Of a DNA stretch of 64,000 nt, positions 60,600 to 64,000 are shown piece after piece. Positions within the stretch are counted from its first letter, which is position 1, and each line of letters starts with the position of its first letter. Origin of the DNA: Rhynchopus sp. YZ270_cl-10 (taxonomy: Eukaryota; Euglenozoa; Diplonemea; Diplonemida; Diplonemidae). Position numbers and translations under genes: made by a program. The notes beneath the pieces were generated by a model, which was not told the origin of the DNA, did no database searches, and saw nothing but the letters and a program-made list of their open reading frames with translations. The DNA is taken from positions 744,001-808,000 of the forward strand of contig OZ037911.1 in assembly GCA_964035575.1 (NCBI GenBank). Direction: 5' to 3'.

Positions 60600-60645
60600 A
60601 AAGGTTAGCAGCGAGAGGCCTAGGTGCATCTTACAAATAATTTCT
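60600..60645 (+). repeat. B-family hairpin repeat, partial
   Basis: AAGGTTAGCAGCGAGAGGCC then TAGGTGCATCTTACAAA. The loop GCGAGAG and the distal CATCTTA are kept; the stem is shortened. Confidence 0.5.
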
Positions 60646-61308
60646 CCATGAAAGGGGTATCCCACCCTTCGGTTGTAACGACTTCTGTCAGTGCCGCCTT
60701 GCTCGCGAAGTGTATCCACGAGTTTGCGTTTTTGGCTTTTGTCGTCTTTGCTTTTCGTGGCTGCCTGCACAGCTCTCGTTGAAGCCTCTACTTCGAGAAT
60801 CAGCTCGTTTGATTCCGGGCACTGATCGGATTTTGTCTCTTTGCGGTTCTTGGAGGTTTTTTTTTTTTTTTTGTACTTTCAACTTTCTCTTTCTTTCATC
60901 CGGATGGCATGGGTCAGCCGGAGGTGCGCATCAAATAACTCCTTTATGTTAACCGTTGGAACTATCTGTTACAAAACCCTTTTCTTAACTTTGAATATTC
61001 GCGTTTTTTCTAACCGACTCACAAAAAAACATTGCACCATTTTTAACACCAACATCCCCCCCTCTACCCTTCACCCAACCTCCCCCCAACCTGCAGAACC
61101 TCCCCTTACCAAATGCGTTTACTGATTTCTTTTATAATGCAGGAATCGCACGACAACTGAAATAGTAGATCCGTGGCCTAAGGAGCACTTGCACCCCCAC
61201 ACACTACACACCACCCCACACACAGTGGGCTCTTCTCCGTTCAGGTGTTGCCCACTCTAAATTCATTATCAAACCACACCACAACCAACTTTGAACCTCT
61301 TCTTCTAA

Positions 61309-64000
61309 ATGTCTGCATCGCACCCCTTAGACGGCGATGGTGTCAACCACCTGCTTTTTCAATACCTTTCGAAAGACGCTACCACCATGCTTGCAAAGCG
61401 AAAAGGCAACAAAGGCGGTACCGAACCTACCAACAGCTCCGATGAAAGCACCTCCGACACCCCTCCTGCACCGCGGGGACGCACAAAGAAGGCGAAACGG
61501 AAGCGCGCAGAGCGTACGGACAGCCCCGACTTTCAAATCCCGGATACCGTTGTCTTTTTTAATACCCCTACTACGTGGTATTTTTGGGATCATACGTCAC
61601 AGAAATGCGAGAAAAAGGATGCAAAAGCTTTGGAAAAGGAGAATCTCGAACACTTCTTTGGACAATCCGCAGGGCGCGACTGCGATATCTGCTGCACCTT
61701 TCTGGTTCGCAACCAAGGTGAAGCCGACTCTGTGCTCTTCCTTAACAAAGAAGGCCTACACGACTTTCTCTACTCCCGCCCTGAACACCACGGTTTGCTC
61801 CAACGCTTCATTGCCCCCCCTAGCGACCACAACTATATGTATCAAGCCGTATGGTGTAGACGCGGTCCATGCTCCGGCAACGGCTCCACACAGGTCTTCA
61901 AACGGGTAAGCAGACACAAACTCAAAGAAAGGAACACCCACGAAAGGAGAGGCAACCCTGCGAAGGAGGGGTATCTTTCATTTGCTCCGCTGGCTAGACA
62001 TCGACTTAAAAGTCAACGGCAATTTGAAGAGAGCATTAAAGCAAACGAAACATTACTATTGTCTCCTGGAACGAAATTATCGAAAAGAGAGGAAACAAGG
62101 AAGAAGGAGTTGTTAAGCAGACTTCTCTGTGTTTCTGAGACTAAAACGTTGAATGGGGAAATGAATAAAGCGGCAAAGCTTTGCAAGGAGCTTTCGACCG
62201 ACTTTGAAACCAATTCACAACACTACGAGAAGGCAATAACGTTCGAAGGTGCAAGCCATTATGCAGAAGAGAAATGGTGCCACAGCGGCATTCATCAGCG
62301 AATTCAACGGGTGTGCCAACGCATAGTCGACCATTTAGAAGCTATCGACCACACCTACTCTATCGCAAGAATGGTAGCATACTTCAAAGAAGACGCTGCA
62401 GGGCGTCTTTGGCTAATGTTTTCTACAGCAATGCGGGTTCAAGAAGCTCGTCAACATCGTTCTCCTTCACCACAAACTGAAAACCGTGATGTTTATAGGT
62501 TTACCGGCGCATTAACACCAAATTTCAAAGGTGTGTTCTCACCTGATGAGGAAGAGGCGAGACCGTCCTCTGCGGGTGCATCGGGGAAGGGGTTGTCGCC
62601 GTCGTTGTTTTCGACGAAGGCGGCGGCAATGCATTTGAAGCAAAGGTTGCAGGCAAATCGTGCAGAGTCGAATGCGGCTGAGGGCAGAGCGGACAGCCTG
62701 CTGGACGCGAAGTATGTGATGAAGCGGGAGAGTGACGTGCCCCCTGCAGCGGAGGAGCTTGCGTTGGTGTCCACACAGCGTTGTACGAGGAGTGATGTCC
62801 GGCCGTATGCGACCCCAGGGAATGCGCAGCTGTCGTCGGCAACAAGTCCCAAAGCCGTCCCGTTGTACGCAGAAACGCTCACAACAATGCAACGCATGGC
62901 GCATAAAAACCGGCTCATCTCAAAACGCCTAAAAGTGCGCGCCTTAGCGTCGCAAACCTCAGCAGAGGCAGTGAAAAATGAGATTGCGCGGTTTGCGAGC
63001 AGCAATGCAACACTGCGTGCAGAGGTTCTTCGGTACTGTTTTTTTCTTCTTCTTTTTCTGTATTGTGTTGAATCTTTTCGTCGGAAAAGAAGAGTATTTC
63101 TCAAAAAAAAAATATTGAGTATATCTTTCTCCTGGGTTTCGCAAATATCCCCGGATAATTCCACCTTGGTTCTTTACCTTATTATTCTACCCCCTCCCAT
63201 TATCCCATTATCCCATTACCCCATCCACAGCCGCCAAGAAGAAGTCAAAGTCCTCGGTGGTGTGCACACCTTGCAGCAATGCGGGAACCTTCCGCCCAAC
63301 TTCGGGTTGACGAACATCTTTGCCAATGAAGGCCACCTTGCGAAGGGAGGAATCCTCCACATGCCTCTGAAGGAGGTCCACGAACGCCGCCAGCTCCGAC
63401 GACGGAGAGCCCAGACGGTCCTCGCCTGCCTCAAAGCTGGCGTGGTCTTGGCTATGGCATGCACACCACCACCACCACGGGGCACAGCTGCAGCAAGAGC
63501 GTTGCGAGGTCCTACAGCACACCCTATCTTTAGTGCATTCAAGAAGGTCGCTGCGCAGGACGACCGAAAACAGCCACGCTCTGTAAAACGCAGTGCTGCT
63601 GCCGTCCTCCTTCAAGGAGATGGTGTGGTCTTTGACTGTATACGACGGTCATACGAAGCACAGCCACAGCTACGTTGCATAGGCGGGAGGCTCTTTACCT
63701 TGGAGGCTCATATGCAACACTATGCACGATACAAAAAGAAAAACCCCGGGGAGGTATGGCGAACGTCCCCATGTGAAGCGCCCAGCCAAGATGAAATCGC
63801 AGTGGCCAGCACCCCCGCCGACGCCTTTGACGATCAGATGTACAGTGTGTACAGCGAGGTGGCGGTGTTGAGGCATCCGGTACTGCATGCAGGGTGCAGC
63901 GCATCGGTCGCAGTGTTTGCAGCGAAGCACCCTAGGTCTGCGTTTGTGGTAGAGCAGTTAGCACGGTATTTTCCAAAGGATTTTTTGTTTGATGTTCCTC
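61309..64000 (+). CDS. Large conserved-hypothetical-type protein, 3' end beyond window, probable intron 63033-63230
   Basis: The frame is open from the ATG at 61309 to the window edge (about 897 codons). A probable 198-bp intron (GTACTG...CATCCACAG) at 63033-63230 has a length divisible by three and no in-frame stop. It is preferred because it is T-rich, and removal joins EVLR to RQEEVKVL smoothly. Features: a Lys-rich N-terminal segment (residues 28-75), a well-mixed domain at about 80-200 with YMYQAVWCRRGPC, a region with ITFEGASHYAEE and RIVDHLEAIDHTYSIARMV followed by RLWLMFSTAMR, then low-complexity and a helix. That central block resembles conserved hypothetical proteins of flagellated protists; this is from memory and weak. 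No enzyme motif is seen. Confidence 0.6.
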   Translation, partial: MSASHPLDGDGVNHLLFQYLSKDATTMLAKRKGNKGGTEPTNSSDESTSDTPPAPRGRTKKAKRKRAERTDSPDFQIPDTVVFFNTPTTWYFWDHTSQKCEKKDAKALEKENLEHFFGQSAGRDCDICCTFLVRNQGEADSVLFLNKEGLHDFLYSRPEHHGLLQRFIAPPSDHNYMYQAVWCRRGPCSGNGSTQVFKRVSRHKLKERNTHERRGNPAKEGYLSFAPLARHRLKSQRQFEESIKANETLLLSPGTKLSKREETRKKELLSRLLCVSETKTLNGEMNKAAKLCKELSTDFETNSQHYEKAITFEGASHYAEEKWCHSGIHQRIQRVCQRIVDHLEAIDHTYSIARMVAYFKEDAAGRLWLMFSTAMRVQEARQHRSPSPQTENRDVYRFTGALTPNFKGVFSPDEEEARPSSAGASGKGLSPSLFSTKAAAMHLKQRLQANRAESNAAEGRADSLLDAKYVMKRESDVPPAAEELALVSTQRCTRSDVRPYATPGNAQLSSATSPKAVPLYAETLTTMQRMAHKNRLISKRLKVRALASQTSAEAVKNEIARFASSNATLRAEVLRYCFFLLLFLYCVESFRRKRRVFLKKKILSISFSWVSQISPDNSTLVLYLIILPPPIIPLSHYPIHSRQEEVKVLGGVHTLQQCGNLPPNFGLTNIFANEGHLAKGGILHMPLKEVHERRQLRRRRAQTVLACLKAGVVLAMACTPPPPRGTAAARALRGPTAHPIFSAFKKVAAQDDRKQPRSVKRSAAAVLLQGDGVVFDCIRRSYEAQPQLRCIGGRLFTLEAHMQHYARYKKKNPGEVWRTSPCEAPSQDEIAVASTPADAFDDQMYSVYSEVAVLRHPVLHAGCSASVAVFAAKHPRSAFVVEQLARYFPKDFLFDVP
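63033..63230 (+). other. Probable stop-free intron in the 3'-edge gene
   Basis: Starts GTACTGTTTTTTTC and ends CCCCATCCACAG, with a poly-pyrimidine 3' end containing three CCATTA/CCCATTA units. The translation would be a Phe/Leu/Ile-rich segment unlike its surroundings. Because it is 66 codons long without a stop, retention would insert residues rather than truncate. Confidence 0.55.

Larger units (their letters stand above)
59969..61308. other. Intergenic region with repeats, no gene seen
   Basis: Contains two B-family hairpins (60115, 60600), a short minus-strand A-family relic and, at 60866-60940, a diverged match to 56355-56420 (TTTCATCCGGATGGCATG, GGGTCAGCCGGAGGTGC). The C-rich stretch at 61040-61240 precedes the next gene. 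Confidence 0.5.

Noticed and set aside
61337-61909. 190-codon frame within the 3'-edge gene
   Set aside because: Out of frame with the 897-codon open frame that starts at 61309 and continues to the window end; Ser/Thr/Pro/Arg-rich shadow.
1-64000. Trans-splicing and polycistronic transcription as in kinetoplastids
   Set aside because: Nearly all genes are on one strand with pyrimidine-rich leaders, which is suggestive. But several ordinary GT-AG introns are present and no spliced-leader gene is seen, so the idea is not supported here.

Overview
The window looks like nuclear DNA of a single-celled eukaryote. Genes have GT-AG introns with a strong GTATGT-type 5' site, proteins are eukaryotic in kind (UFMylation factor, IFRD, Pumilio, SET, MRH, RNF213-like AAA+/E3), and genes are separated by T/A-tract-rich DNA packed with short dispersed repeats. 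BspA-like leucine-rich repeats and a 3'-edge gene that resembles conserved hypothetical proteins of flagellated protists suggest a protist. The lineage cannot be fixed from sequence alone.

Layout. 1-10.4 kb: end of a PDZ protein, an IFRD-family gene, a DDRGK1/UFBP1-like gene and a four-exon Pumilio-like gene with polyglutamine. 10.4-18.1 kb: a mobile-element-rich gap, then a direct duplication of about 2 kb that made two BspA-type LRR genes with a ubiquitin-like N-terminus. 18.1-24.1 kb: a four-helix membrane protein, a probable organellar protein whose 1.6 kb intron holds an antisense Helitron-like ORF, and a basic/acidic zinc-finger protein with an apparent frameshift. 25.4-47.7 kb: two intronless giant genes of about 10 kb each. 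The first has the two active AAA+ modules of RNF213/mysterin but ends in an RBR (RING-IBR-RING2) ubiquitin-ligase cassette. The second is an unrecognised giant P-loop ATPase. Both are followed by nearly the same composite 3' flank. 50-64 kb: an MRH-like lumenal protein, two low-complexity/coiled-coil proteins (one with a C-terminal PDZ), a retroelement fossil, a SETD3/LSMT-like SET protein with a signal peptide, and a large gene that runs off the 3' edge.

Between genes lie several classes of small elements. Three hAT-type non-autonomous transposons have perfect 8-bp target duplications. Two other TIR elements have 5-bp duplications. There are two strong fold-back palindromes and dispersed families of about 40-60 nt. 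One of these families forms a conserved hairpin with an ACGAGAG loop and usually lies 0.15-0.55 kb downstream of stop codons or inside introns.

Functional themes are ubiquitin and ubiquitin-like biology (DDRGK1, the AAA+-RBR giant, UBL-LRR proteins), RNA regulation (Pumilio, IFRD) and endomembrane or flagellar scaffolds. No operon logic is claimed. Nearly all genes lie on the plus strand, the exception being the nested Helitron-like ORF.
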